This document shows positions 34,484-43,158 of a stretch of 54,316 nt of DNA, in pieces. Numbering within the stretch: position 1 is the stretch's first letter; the number at the start of each line of letters is the position of its first letter. Both the position numbers and the translations under genes were made by a program. The notes under the pieces were generated by a model that saw only the letters and a list, made by a program, of their open reading frames with translations, did no database searches and was not told where the DNA came from. The stretch spans positions 356-54,671 of the forward strand of contig NZ_KV817815.1 of assembly GCF_001814775.1 (NCBI RefSeq), in the 5' to 3' direction. The DNA comes from Streptococcus sp. HMSC067H01 (GTDB lineage Bacteria > Bacillota > Bacilli > Lactobacillales > Streptococcaceae).

Positions 34484-34520
34484 TAGAAAAAAGAACCACA
34501 GTTGAATTAACCGTGATTCT
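34484..34520 (-). terminator. Terminator after the B3/B4-domain gene
   Basis: AGAATCACGGTT pairs with AACTGTGGTTCT around AATTC, followed by TTTTTTC on the minus strand. Confidence 0.85.
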
Positions 34521-34526
34521 CACTTA

Positions 34527-35237
34527 TCATTCTATTTCCAAGATAGGATTTGTAGCTGTCAAGTGGCTGATTTTGCCACTAACACCAAAATATTCCTCAA
34601 TTTTAGTATGTAATTCTAGCATTGCTTCCCGAGCTCGTGATGCCTGTTCTTCATTGATAGCTTCAATGACTAAAACAGCATCTTTGGTTTCTTCTGTTAA
34701 CATGGTTCTTTGGGCTTCACGCCAGTTTAAACACCGACAAACTGCACCTTGTTCATCAAAATAAATCATTTCATCAGCTAAGGCAGGAGCATCACTTTCA
34801 GCCCCTAGTGGAAAGAAGGATTCATTCCCTTGAGCTCTTCCAAGACATAAGTCACCAACAATCTTAGCTAAATCCTCTCCCCCACAAGGAACAGCGTAAG
34901 AAAGTGAGACGCTATTATAGATATCTACCAAAGGATTTATTGGATTAAATTCTCTTCCTTGACTTACACGCTTTAATAAGGCTTCAATAGAAGAACGAGC
35001 ACCTTTTTTGGTTTTGAATTTAGTGAATGCCTGACGCCATTCTTGAATCACTTCATTCTGAGTAAAATTTTCATCTGCTATAAAAGTCCGGGCTTTTTTT
35101 GTTCCTTCATCTAATAAAGCTTTAAAATAGGGATCGTCACTCTCATCAATAGTATTGTTGAGACCTTTTACCACCAATACAGAGATTTGAGCATCTGGAA
35201 ATAGTTGCCAAAAATCATCTTTTACATGAACTTTCAT
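34527..35237 (-). CDS. B3/B4 (phenylalanyl-tRNA synthetase beta-like) domain protein
   Basis: This stand-alone 236-aa protein resembles the B3/B4 tRNA-editing-like domain of the PheRS beta subunit. The core NPINPLVDIYNSVSLSYAVPCGGEDL (near 97-123) is the diagnostic segment, followed by FFPLGA and DEMIYFDEQGAVCRCLNWREAQRTM. Free-standing B3/B4 proteins may bind or edit mischarged tRNAs, but activity is not shown for this group. It is transcribed alone: an intrinsic terminator follows it, and repeat copy B (35287-35461) lies 50 nt upstream of its start, so its promoter may lie within or be replaced by the repeat. ATG 35237 follows GGAGGCAAGGTC. Confidence 0.85.
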   Translation of the reverse strand: MKVHVKDDFWQLFPDAQISVLVVKGLNNTIDESDDPYFKALLDEGTKKARTFIADENFTQNEVIQEWRQAFTKFKTKKGARSSIEALLKRVSQGREFNPINPLVDIYNSVSLSYAVPCGGEDLAKIVGDLCLGRAQGNESFFPLGAESDAPALADEMIYFDEQGAVCRCLNWREAQRTMLTEETKDAVLVIEAINEEQASRAREAMLELHTKIEEYFGVSGKISHLTATNPILEIE

Positions 35238-35286
35238 GACCTTGCCTCCATTCTTTTTCTTTCATTCTACCACAAATTCTAAAAAA

Positions 35287-35461
35287 GAGTCTGGGACAAA
35301 AGTCCTAGCCACTCAATTGTCTTTGGATTGTCGAGCAAGACGCAGTGGTTGAGTGGGCTCTTCTACGCTGATTTCATCAGCTTTTACAGCCCTACTCAAC
35401 TGTGCGGAGGTGGGACGACGAAATCGAATTCTAACGAATTACCGATTTCTGTCCCACTCTC
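35287..35461 (+). repeat. Hairpin-rich intergenic repeat, copy B (175 bp)
   Basis: Three successive stems are visible: TCTGGGAC/GTCCTAGCC; GTTGAGTGGGCT/AGCCCTACTCAAC with an inner GCTGAT-TTC-ATCAGC; and GTGGGAC...GAAATCGAATTC pairing with GAATT..CGATTTC.GTCCCAC. Copy C at 54041-54215 is the same length in inverse orientation and differs at about ten positions by eye. No open frame is present, so it would have to be mobilised in trans if mobile. Confidence 0.85.
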
Positions 35462-35466
35462 ACGAA

Positions 35467-35853
35467 CTATAATGAATTCTCACGAATCACTTCTACCTTG
35501 TATCCATCTGGATCTTTGATAAAGTAATAGTTTGGTTGAGTCCCTGGAAGTCCATTAGGTGCTGTCACTTCATAGCCTTTGTCGCTATGTTCTTTATGAA
35601 GAGCCTCAAGGTCAGGTGTACTTAGGGCGATGTGAGCAAAACCGTCACCGACAACATAAGGTCCGTGATCATAGTTGTAAGTCAACTCCAACTCATAATC
35701 ATCACCTTCAAGTCCAAGATAAACAATAGTGAAAGCATAGTCTGGAAAGTCTCTACGACGTAATTCCTTAAAACCAAAAGCATCCTGATAAAAAGCGATT
35801 GATTTTTCAAGATTTTCTACTCGCAAACAAGTGTGTAGCATTTTAGAAGCCAT
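35467..35853 (-). CDS. gloA: Lactoylglutathione lyase (glyoxalase I)
   Basis: The enzyme converts the methylglyoxal-thiol adduct to a lactoyl thioester, detoxifying a glycolytic by-product. The 128-aa VOC-fold protein has two beta-alpha-beta-beta-beta modules. Likely metal ligands are visible: His in MLHTCLRV (residue 7), Glu in YELELTYN, His in GFAHIALS and Glu in YKVEVIRE. MASKMLHT is the start chosen, with AGAGGT 7 nt upstream. A TATAAT at 35888-35883 probably drives it. It ends 6 nt from repeat copy B. In pneumococcus, as I recall, gloA directly follows rplT; here the hscC pair lies between them. Confidence 0.93.
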   Translation of the reverse strand: MASKMLHTCLRVENLEKSIAFYQDAFGFKELRRRDFPDYAFTIVYLGLEGDDYELELTYNYDHGPYVVGDGFAHIALSTPDLEALHKEHSDKGYEVTAPNGLPGTQPNYYFIKDPDGYKVEVIRENSL

Positions 35854-35943
35854 TTCATTACCTCTTTCATATTAATAATTCTATTATACTCTTATTTAGG
35901 AAAATTTACTAGGAAATTGAACCATAGATCTTTACTCAATGCT

Positions 35944-38505
35944 TCAGTTCCAGTCAGTACCCTCACCATTTTCCTTACGAATATTTCGTACAAGCAGTAT
36001 CAACAAGAGGATAAAGACTAATTCTAGAAAGAAGAAAGCAAACTCACTGTTCTGTAAAAGAATATCTGGTTCAATTTGTTTGCTAAGTAAGTCTAACACC
36101 GGCCCAAAGAAAATTCTATAAAGACGTCTTAAGAAAATGAAGAGTTGTAAGCTAAAAATCACAAAGATTTTTTTAACAGCTAAAGTCGAGCGCCTCTCTT
36201 TTGTAAAGTAAGACAAGGCAATTGCATTTATAAATAGTAATAAGCTTAAGGAAAATGTTTCTTTACTCATTATAATTGGACTAAACAAGTTCACTCGATT
36301 TTTAAAATATGGTACTAAACGAAACAATTGCAAACTCAAAAAACAAGGGATTCCAACTTCCTTAATACCGACTTCCTTCGCAGAAGCGGGCACACTGAAA
36401 TCTATGAATTTATATAAGAAGAGGAAAAAAACATTTATAAATAGAAAGAAATACAGGAATAGCACAGCAATAACGAATTCGTTATGCAATATTAAGGAAG
36501 TTATGAATCCAGTAGTCAGCAAAAAACCAACAGAATGGATTTTATCGATAGGATAATCCCAAATAATTTTACTATCCACTTTTAGATTATCAATGAAAGT
36601 AAAAAGAGTAATGAAACATAGAGCTGCTATTAATCCAAGAGGTAATGAAGGGAGGAAAAAGATAAGGGACAATATTCCTAGAACCCACAAAGTTAAGTTG
36701 TAGTACAATTTTGGTTTTATCCATCTTGTAATCAACCCTGCTTCGATAAATCTTTGTTGCTTCTTCAATAAAAAGAAGTAAAAAAGCGATAGCATACCAA
36801 TATAGACCCAGGTATTAGAACCAGCTTTTTCATTGAAACTTTGTATCAGACTAAAAATAGTCAGAAGCCCAAAGATAGCCAAAAGGTGCTTGTTCATTGC
36901 AGAAATTCCCTTTTTCCAAATCATAAAAGGTACTATTGACTTGGGATAACAGAGTTCGTAGGCATAAGCAGTCATCTCTTCTAGTTTTTGATCGGTTTCC
37001 TCTGTCATGATCTGAGGGGATATTTTTGATGTAGGAAATACTCCAAGAACATACCTCAAGAGTTGTCCATCTTTGAAGCGATGATACTCCCTATACAACT
37101 GTTCCAAAAAGACAGTTATTATTCGAGGTTTGGCTTTAAGATATTCCTTCCACTTATCCCAGTCATTGATGAGATCATCACTACTTGTTATCCTTTCTAC
37201 AAGTAGATAGCCCTCATGATACCAGTACTCAAAATTCTCTTTTTTATTCAGTTCAAATTCCTGTACTAGAGCAGGATAAGATTGAACAATTTTCCAGAAT
37301 TGCAGTTTCTTCAAATAGAAACTATCTTTTTCAGTACTGTAGTTCTCTACAAATGGAAGAATCAGAGACAAAACTTTAGTATTTGTTAGAGGATAGACAT
37401 CAATCTTTTCTAATAAAGCAAGTAATATTGATTTGTCCTCTACCTGCTCAAATAGAGTTTGCCAATCTCGTAAAAGGCTATATTCATCAGAATAGTAAGC
37501 ATAGAGGAGATGATAAAAGGCTAGCTCAACCTCTTCAGAATCATCGAGAGAGAATTGTTGTAAATCAATCTTTTCATTCGATTCCTCTTTTAATACCTCA
37601 ATGTAAGCTACTAATTCTTCGTAGGAATCTTCATCCACTTCATCTAAATTTTGCTTGATTTTCTCAAGAATGTAACATAAAACTGGAATACTCTCGATTG
37701 TTTGGTATTTTCGATTCACTTGAAAGAGAACTATGCCAGAAACATAGGGGTGTTTAAAGTAATCTATCCAAGTTCTGATTTGATTTGCTTTTTGATAATC
37801 ATTCAAAATATCTTGACACCAAAGATAAGAATCGTAAAATTGCTCAGTTTCCTTTTTTGCAGTTTCCATAGGACTGCCATTTTCTTTGGCAATAGCCCTT
37901 CGATTTTGCCAATACTTGAGCTTATAATAGTAGCCCCAGTCTCGATAATCGATCATATATTCTTCTAGGAGAGGAAGTAAGATGGCAAAATGTTCATATC
38001 GATTAAACGTGTAGACATCCATTTCTTCGAGAACCGCTTTTACAATATTCATGCTATAGCGGTAATGGTAAAAGAACTGCTGCCACAGATTTTCTTGTTC
38101 TTCAAAACTATTGTCAGCATTCCCTAATATACTGTCAATAGATGTTCGAATTAAATAGGCAGTATCTCTATAGTCGCTAAAATCAAGCGAGTTTAATTCT
38201 TCTTGCTCCTGCTGTGATCCCTTTTCATACTCAAAAGTATCAAAGTTGGGTGAATTCACTCTTGTTTCATTTGACTTCTCTTGTTTCTGCCCTTGATGCT
38301 GTTCAAAACCAGTTCTTGTATCAGATTCTTGACCAATTTTACTAGATCGTGCATAAGCTAAAGCTTCTTGGTAAGCTTGAACAATTTCTTGATAGAGTTC
38401 CGGTTGGTCTTCTGGGTGGTATAAGCGAACTAGTTCAGCGTAGCGTCTCCTGATAACCTTGACATCTTGAGTTGGCTCTATCCCTAAAATTTTCCAAATA
38501 TTCAT
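35944..38505 (-). CDS. Large membrane-anchored J-domain protein, partner of HscC (DjlB/DjlC-like)
   Basis: This 853-aa protein begins with a short J domain (about 1-55: NIWKILGIEPTQD, KVIRRRYAELVRLYHPEDQP, EIVQAYQEAL). The invariant HPD tripeptide is HPE, a variant I recall from DjlB/DjlC-type proteins. A charged linker (60-100) and a long helical middle, possibly an alpha-solenoid, run to about 540. The C-terminal 300 residues hold about eight membrane helices (HLLAIFGLLTIFSLIQ onward). It would recruit the Hsp70 HscC, encoded 12 nt upstream in the same operon, to the membrane. E. coli hscC lies near djlB and djlC, which supports the link. There is no zinc-finger or C-terminal DnaJ substrate domain. 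The client is unknown. Confidence 0.8.
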   Translation of the reverse strand: MNIWKILGIEPTQDVKVIRRRYAELVRLYHPEDQPELYQEIVQAYQEALAYARSSKIGQESDTRTGFEQHQGQKQEKSNETRVNSPNFDTFEYEKGSQQEQEELNSLDFSDYRDTAYLIRTSIDSILGNADNSFEEQENLWQQFFYHYRYSMNIVKAVLEEMDVYTFNRYEHFAILLPLLEEYMIDYRDWGYYYKLKYWQNRRAIAKENGSPMETAKKETEQFYDSYLWCQDILNDYQKANQIRTWIDYFKHPYVSGIVLFQVNRKYQTIESIPVLCYILEKIKQNLDEVDEDSYEELVAYIEVLKEESNEKIDLQQFSLDDSEEVELAFYHLLYAYYSDEYSLLRDWQTLFEQVEDKSILLALLEKIDVYPLTNTKVLSLILPFVENYSTEKDSFYLKKLQFWKIVQSYPALVQEFELNKKENFEYWYHEGYLLVERITSSDDLINDWDKWKEYLKAKPRIITVFLEQLYREYHRFKDGQLLRYVLGVFPTSKISPQIMTEETDQKLEEMTAYAYELCYPKSIVPFMIWKKGISAMNKHLLAIFGLLTIFSLIQSFNEKAGSNTWVYIGMLSLFYFFLLKKQQRFIEAGLITRWIKPKLYYNLTLWVLGILSLIFFLPSLPLGLIAALCFITLFTFIDNLKVDSKIIWDYPIDKIHSVGFLLTTGFITSLILHNEFVIAVLFLYFFLFINVFFLFLYKFIDFSVPASAKEVGIKEVGIPCFLSLQLFRLVPYFKNRVNLFSPIIMSKETFSLSLLLFINAIALSYFTKERRSTLAVKKIFVIFSLQLFIFLRRLYRIFFGPVLDLLSKQIEPDILLQNSEFAFFFLELVFILLLILLVRNIRKENGEGTDWN

Positions 38506-38517
38506 ACCAGCGCCTTC

Positions 38518-40182
38518 CTATAATCCTCTCTCTAGAAGTTCCAAGTAACTAGAGAAGGCTTGATAGATCTTAGGAAGATGGTGAATAGAGGAATGTTTAA
38601 CTTCTTCCTCAAATTGCCTTGTAGCTGTCATCAGTTCTTCCCTTTTTACTCCTAAAATCATGCTGTAGAGACGGTTGGCTTTCTCAATCAAGAAGCGATA
38701 TACCTCTGTTTCCTGAGCATTAATCTTATAACGAGCCAAGGCGTCTTGTTTTTTCTTAATTTCTTGATCCGTCAAAGTAATACTCTCTTGCAAGATGACA
38801 TGATTGAAAACTTCCTGTGTTGTATCTATCTTCACTTCAACATCTAAAATACCATTCAGATCATAGGTGAAACGAACAGTGAGCCCTTCATGTTCCTTAT
38901 GATTGATAGGAACTGGAACATCAAGTTCCCCCAGGAACAAGTTTTGAGATGCCTTCATCATCTCTCCTTGATAGACCTGTACTTTCACATGACTTTGTCC
39001 CAGTTCTGATGTGTAATATTGTTCAACACGTGAAGTAGGTAAAGTAGAATTACGCTCTATAATCGGTGAAAAATGACCACCAACAATCTCAATGCCAAGT
39101 GTAAATGGGCAGATATCAGACAGTAACAAGTCACGTATTTCTCCCTGACGCTCCTTGATTCCTGCAAGAAGGGCACATCCTTGTGCAATCATTTTATCAG
39201 GGTCCCCTGATACTTCAACCCCTTGATTGATACAGAATGATAGGAAATCTTGCACCAATCTTAATTTTGAAGTACCTCCAACGAGAACAAAATTATCAGA
39301 TGAAACCTGACTATTGCGAGCATCCATCAAGGCTCGATCCAAAACTGCCTTAACGCGCACTAGTAGGGGATGACAAAGTTCATAAAAACGTTGATAGCTT
39401 AAGTCTAGCCGATATTCTTTATTATGGTCAAAGACGGACATCTGGACTTCTTCTTTTTCATTTAAGTCTAATTTTGTTTTCTCAGCCTGTAATAGGATTT
39501 TACTATAGAACTCTCGTGAAATAGACTCCCTTTTTAATTGATTTACATGCATGAATTCCTCAGCAATTGCGCCAGTAAAGTCCTCTCCACCCAAGCGATT
39601 ATCTCCTGCGATAGAAACAATCTCAACAACGTTATCAAACAACTCTACAACAGAAATGTCCAGAGTACCGCCACCAAAATCGACCACGATAAAAGAGTCA
39701 TCATCAATCTCACTCTCTAATTTCTTAGCAAGAGCAGCTGCAGATGGTTCATTAATAATACGGTCAATGTTAATACCTGCAAATTTTCCTGCTAGTTTTG
39801 TCGCATAACGTTGAGCATCGTTAAAATAAGCTGGCACACTAACAATCACTTCATCAACTTTTTCACCAAGAAAAGTCTCTGCATCATCTACCAACTTACG
39901 AATAATAAAGGAGCTTAATTCTTCAGCCGTGTAAGTGCTATTCCCCAATAAGATTTTATGGCTGGTTCCCATAAAACGTTTAAATTGAGCAACTGTTTTA
40001 TCTGGATGAGTAACCAAACGTTCCTTTGCTGCCTTTCCAACTATCACTTCATTATTATCATCTAAGGCAACAACAGATGGCGTTAAAAAATCACCAAAAG
40101 CATTTGGTATCAGCTTAACCTGACCATCTTGATAGACTCCAACTAAAGAATTGGTTGTCCCTAAATCAATCCCTACAATCAT
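38518..40182 (-). CDS. hscC: HscC-type Hsp70 chaperone
   Basis: This 554-aa Hsp70 is an ATP-driven chaperone paralogue of DnaK. It has the phosphate-1 motif GIDLGTTNS (4-12), VSVPAYFNDAQR, the phosphate-2 motif VVDFGGGTLDISVVE, the adenosine motif LVGGTSKLRLV, and a substrate domain starting LLSDICPFTLGIE. Length and wording (HPDKTVAQFKRFMG, SPIIERNSTLPTSRVE, VQVYQGEMMKAS) match E. coli HscC (556 aa) far better than DnaK (over 600 aa); the DnaK C-terminal lid tail is missing. There is no grpE, hrcA or CIRCE element nearby, so regulation differs from the main dnaK operon. ATG 40182 follows GGAG; a TATAAT lies at 40222-40217. Confidence 0.9.
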   Translation of the reverse strand: MIVGIDLGTTNSLVGVYQDGQVKLIPNAFGDFLTPSVVALDDNNEVIVGKAAKERLVTHPDKTVAQFKRFMGTSHKILLGNSTYTAEELSSFIIRKLVDDAETFLGEKVDEVIVSVPAYFNDAQRYATKLAGKFAGINIDRIINEPSAAALAKKLESEIDDDSFIVVDFGGGTLDISVVELFDNVVEIVSIAGDNRLGGEDFTGAIAEEFMHVNQLKRESISREFYSKILLQAEKTKLDLNEKEEVQMSVFDHNKEYRLDLSYQRFYELCHPLLVRVKAVLDRALMDARNSQVSSDNFVLVGGTSKLRLVQDFLSFCINQGVEVSGDPDKMIAQGCALLAGIKERQGEIRDLLLSDICPFTLGIEIVGGHFSPIIERNSTLPTSRVEQYYTSELGQSHVKVQVYQGEMMKASQNLFLGELDVPVPINHKEHEGLTVRFTYDLNGILDVEVKIDTTQEVFNHVILQESITLTDQEIKKKQDALARYKINAQETEVYRFLIEKANRLYSMILGVKREELMTATRQFEEEVKHSSIHHLPKIYQAFSSYLELLERGL

Positions 40183-40216
40183 CTTATCTAAACTCCATCT
40201 TTTACTAGATATTTCT

Positions 40217-40222
40217 ATTATA
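40217..40222 (-). promoter_or_regulatory. -10 box of the hscC operon
   Basis: TATAAT with a TTCAAA 16 nt upstream as a poor -35. No CIRCE or CtsR-like repeat is visible in 40183-40290. Confidence 0.5.
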
Positions 40223-40290
40223 CAGGAATACTCCTACTTTTGAATAGTAAATCTTGCCCCCTATAATCAAAACCAATGTATAACCTTAAA

Positions 40291-40352
40291 AAAAAGTTTC
40301 ATTCCAACTCAAATGGTTAAAGACCAAAAGAGCCAGAATGAAACTTTTTAAT
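40291..40352 (-). terminator. Terminator after rplT
   Basis: AAAGTTTCATTC pairs with GAATGAAACTTT, with inner pairing TGGCTC/GAGTTGG, followed by TTTTTTT on the minus strand. Confidence 0.85.
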
Positions 40353-40354
40353 AA

Positions 40355-40714
40355 TTATTTACCAAGTTTTGCTTTAGCTGCGTCTGCAAGAGCTGTGAAA
40401 GCTGCTGCATCGTTAACAGCCAAGTCAGCAAGCATTTTACGGTTTACTTCGATCTCAGCCAATTTCAAACCATGCATCAATTGTGAGTATGAAAGACCGT
40501 TCATACGAGCTGCCGCATTGATACGTGTGATCCACAACTTGCGGAAGTCACGTTTCTTTTGACGACGGTCACGGTATGCATAGTAGTAAGAGTTCATTAC
40601 TTGTTCTTTTGCAGTACGGAACAAGATATGTTTAGCTCCATAGTAACCTTTTGCTAATTTAAGAATACGTTTACGACGTTTGCGTGATACAACGCCACCT
40701 TTAACACGTGCCAT
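40355..40714 (-). CDS. rplT: 50S ribosomal protein L20
   Basis: L20 binds 23S rRNA early in large-subunit assembly and represses its own operon through the leader. The 119-aa sequence is full length: the basic N-terminal extension [25 protein letters not shown], then [24 protein letters not shown], then the globular C-terminal RNA-binding part with [12 protein letters not shown]. It is the third gene of infC-rpmI-rplT and is followed by a strong terminator. ATG 40714 follows GGAGGAAATATAA. Confidence 0.98.
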   Translation of the reverse strand: MARVKGGVVSRKRRKRILKLAKGYYGAKHILFRTAKEQVMNSYYYAYRDRRQKKRDFRKLWITRINAAARMNGLSYSQLMHGLKLAEIEVNRKMLADLAVNDAAAFTALADAAKAKLGK

Positions 40715-40764
40715 TTATATTTCCTCCAAATATTTCCTAGAATTCTTTACTTACAAATACGCGA

Positions 40765-40965
40765 TTATTTCAAGCGAGTAAGCATTGCTTTGATACGTTT
40801 GAAATCTCCTGAATGCACCATAGATGCTTTACGAAGATGACGACGTTGTTTTTTAGTTTTTCCGTGGAAACGGTGAGATGTGTAAGCACGGAAACGTTTA
40901 AGTCCACCAGAACCTGTACGTTTGAAACGTTTAGCTGATGCGCGGTGTGTTTTTTGTTTTGGCAT
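40765..40965 (-). CDS. rpmI: 50S ribosomal protein L35
   Basis: This 66-aa basic ribosomal protein of the large subunit starts [31 protein letters not shown] (given here only as the type pattern [12 protein letters not shown]) and holds [17 protein letters not shown]. Length and composition match bacterial L35. It sits between infC and rplT, 32 nt after infC and 50 nt before rplT, in the conserved order. ATG 40965 follows AAAGGAGAAAAAATC. Confidence 0.97.
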   Translation of the reverse strand: MPKQKTHRASAKRFKRTGSGGLKRFRAYTSHRFHGKTKKQRRHLRKASMVHSGDFKRIKAMLTRLK

Positions 40966-40997
40966 GATTTTTTCTCCTTTATTTAACTTTCTGACAA

Positions 40998-41519
40998 TTA
41001 TTTTTTGTCAGTTGCTGGCGCCAATTGCATGAACATTTGGCGACCATCCATTTTAGCACGTTGTTCGATGATAGCAATATCTTGTGTTGCTTCAGCAAAC
41101 TCGGCTAAAACTTTTGCACCAATCTCTTTATGGGTGATCATACGCCCCTTAAAGCGAATGGATACCTTCACTTTGTTCCCTTTTTCAAGGAACTTGCGAG
41201 CATTGCGAAGTTTAGTTTCGAAATCTCCCTTGTCGATAACAGGGCTCAAACGAACTTCTTTCACGGTCACAACGCTTTGTTTTTTGCGTTGTTCTTTTTG
41301 TTTCTTCTGGTACTCAAATTTGAACTTGCCATAGTCCATAATTTTAGCAACAGGAGGTTTAGCTTGAGGTTGAATAAGAACCAAGTCCACGTTCGCTTCA
41401 TCCGCAAGTGCTTGCGCTTCACCAAGTGGTTTGATACCTAATTGCTCACCCTCAAGACCGATTAAGCGAACTTCACGTACACGAATTTCATCATTGATGA
41501 ATAAGTCTTGCTTTGCTAT
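40998..41519 (-). CDS. infC: Translation initiation factor IF-3, probable AUA start
   Basis: IF-3 keeps ribosomal subunits apart and rejects non-canonical start codons. The 173-aa protein shows the N-domain [13 protein letters not shown], linker [20 protein letters not shown], and C-domain [25 protein letters not shown] and [15 protein letters not shown] place the start at ATA 41519: it lies 6 nt after GAGGTG and aligns with the AUU start of Bacillus infC ([13 protein letters not shown] against I-SKDQLVNEGIR). The other in-frame codon, GTG 41528, would lie within the Shine-Dalgarno sequence itself, and an upstream ATG at 41555 has no ribosome site. The first gene of infC-rpmI-rplT. Confidence 0.92.
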   Translation of the reverse strand: MAKQDLFINDEIRVREVRLIGLEGEQLGIKPLGEAQALADEANVDLVLIQPQAKPPVAKIMDYGKFKFEYQKKQKEQRKKQSVVTVKEVRLSPVIDKGDFETKLRNARKFLEKGNKVKVSIRFKGRMITHKEIGAKVLAEFAEATQDIAIIEQRAKMDGRQMFMQLAPATDKK

Positions 41520-41676
41520 GGTTTTCACCTCTTTTTTTAGTTTAGAGAAAAACAAGAGCGGACTTGCTAACGCAAATCCGCACTACATGATTATAGTTCA
41601 TTACTGAAACTTGATCCGTAGGGGCCAGACAACGTTAGTCGCAAGGCGAGAAGTTCTCACTTCTGCTTTTCTCAAC
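41520..41676 (-). promoter_or_regulatory. infC leader with attenuator hairpin (L20-leader-like)
   Basis: The leader of about 157 nt ends in GCGGATTTGC/GCAAGTCCGC followed by TCTTGTTTTTC, a terminator placed 30 nt before infC. An upstream hairpin region (AGAAGTGAGAACTTCTC) could form an alternative fold. Its place before infC-rpmI-rplT matches L20-responsive leaders of Firmicutes; I infer L20 feedback. Confidence 0.65.
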
Positions 41677-41682
41677 TTCTAT

Positions 41683-41711
41683 ATAATATCAAGTTTTCCC
41701 CTACTTGTCAA
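41683..41711 (-). promoter_or_regulatory. Near-consensus promoter of infC-rpmI-rplT
   Basis: TTGACA at 41711-41706, a 17-nt spacer and TATTAT at 41688-41683 with TGA before it. Confidence 0.8.
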
Positions 41712-41760
41712 GATAAAAACTATCTTTTTTTAATTTTTTTCTATTTTGCCGACTTGTAAT

Positions 41761-43152
41761 CTATTGATTACGAGAATAGTAAATCTCATGTGGCTTCAAA
41801 CGAGTATTCAGTAGCTCTGATACAGTCACGAAACTATAGCCTTGTTCCTGTAAATACTCAATTACTTTTGGTAGCGAATTAACTGAAGGCTGATGGATAT
41901 CGTGTAATAAAATAATAGACCCATCGCTCGTTTGGTGTTGGATTTCTGTAAAAATAGATGCTTCATTTTTACTCTTCCAATCCAGACTATCCACATCCCA
42001 TAAGATAAAGCTTAAATCAAGGCTATTGCGGATATCATCTGAAATCGCACCGTACGGAGGACGCATTAATTTTGAACTTTTTCCAAGGACATTTTTAATG
42101 GCATCTTCTGTATCCGTAATTTGCTTCTTGGCGTCTTCCAATGACAGTTTTGTTAAAACTGGGTGATTCCAACTATGGTTTCCAACTTCATGACCTTCAG
42201 CCTGCATACGTTTAAGAATTGCTTCATTTCCAGCGATGTTCTTACCTTGGACAAAGAAAGTTGCTTTGATCTTGTATTTAGCCAAGGTGTCCAATGCCTG
42301 TGGTGTTGTATTTCCGTCAGGTCCATCATCAAAGGTAAGAGCTATCACTTTTTTATGTTTTTCAGCTTGAACTGTTTTATAAAGTTCTGCGTCTTTTTCT
42401 GTTAAGTAAGATGCTTCGATAAAATCAAAGAAATTTGAGATCGGTATTGCGATTTCTTCTCCATTACCCGATTGTTTGGCTGGGTAAAGAAGCAACTGGC
42501 TATCCTTATAGGCAAACTTCCAGGTCGTTAAATCCATAGCTGAAAAATCAGCTATTACTTGATCAACAAGCGTTTGCTCAACCTTTTTATCAAGGAGCGT
42601 GGTCTTGATATCCTCTAGTAACTTTTCCTTAGCCTTGCTAGCATCAGTAAATAGCTGATCAAGTGTGAAAGGATTACCATCTTCTTTAAGGTAAAGCTGT
42701 TCCAATGAAGTGTTTTCCAATTCAACAACATTAGAATTACTTAAGTCATAGGCCTGTTTTTTTATAAGGTGACTCTCAATACCTTTGATAGAGGATATAT
42801 CTTTTTCAGAATAGTAAAAAATCAAATGTTCTTTATCTTCTACCTTTTCTGAGATATCTTTTACAATGATATCCTTTACAGAATCAATGACTTTATCTCC
42901 TGTCATAGGATAGTAGGTGATAACCTCTGCCTTTCCCTTACGAAAATGGTCCTTCTGACTGCCTTGTGAATAGGAATCATCCTTTTCTTTTTTCAATGCT
43001 TGGATTTTTTGTTCAAAAGCTTGCTTGGTCAGAACTTGATAAGTGATGGTTCCACCTAATGCTAAGATTGTGAAAAATAGAAGCCCCACAATAATCCATA
43101 AATTTCTCTTCTTCTTGTCGTTTGTTCTACGGTTTGTTCTCTTTTTTGTCAT
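41761..43152 (-). CDS. pgdA: Peptidoglycan N-acetylglucosamine deacetylase PgdA
   Basis: PgdA removes acetyl groups from wall GlcNAc, which makes the wall resistant to lysozyme. The 463-aa protein has a basic tail and one N-terminal membrane helix (about 17-38, NLWIIVGLLFFTILALGG), a middle region (40-260), and a NodB-type CE4 catalytic domain. CE4 motifs are complete: TFDDGPD (base and metal Asp), HSWNHP (two metal His), RPPYGA, WDVDSLDW and LLHDIH. Length equals the S. pneumoniae enzyme. No ribosome site precedes ATG 43152; the -10 box TATGAT ends 7 nt before it, so the mRNA is probably leaderless. Confidence 0.95.
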   Translation of the reverse strand: MTKKRTNRRTNDKKKRNLWIIVGLLFFTILALGGTITYQVLTKQAFEQKIQALKKEKDDSYSQGSQKDHFRKGKAEVITYYPMTGDKVIDSVKDIIVKDISEKVEDKEHLIFYYSEKDISSIKGIESHLIKKQAYDLSNSNVVELENTSLEQLYLKEDGNPFTLDQLFTDASKAKEKLLEDIKTTLLDKKVEQTLVDQVIADFSAMDLTTWKFAYKDSQLLLYPAKQSGNGEEIAIPISNFFDFIEASYLTEKDAELYKTVQAEKHKKVIALTFDDGPDGNTTPQALDTLAKYKIKATFFVQGKNIAGNEAILKRMQAEGHEVGNHSWNHPVLTKLSLEDAKKQITDTEDAIKNVLGKSSKLMRPPYGAISDDIRNSLDLSFILWDVDSLDWKSKNEASIFTEIQHQTSDGSIILLHDIHQPSVNSLPKVIEYLQEQGYSFVTVSELLNTRLKPHEIYYSRNQ

Positions 43153-43158
43153 AGTCTT

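Noticed and set aside
35287..35461. BOX element of pneumococcus
   Set aside because: The boxA/boxB/boxC wording I remember is absent; only the general feature of an intergenic hairpin repeat is shared.
40183..40290. CIRCE or CtsR heat-shock operator before hscC
   Set aside because: No TTAGCACTC-N9-GAGTGCTAA or tandem heptad repeats are present; only an unremarkable promoter is visible.
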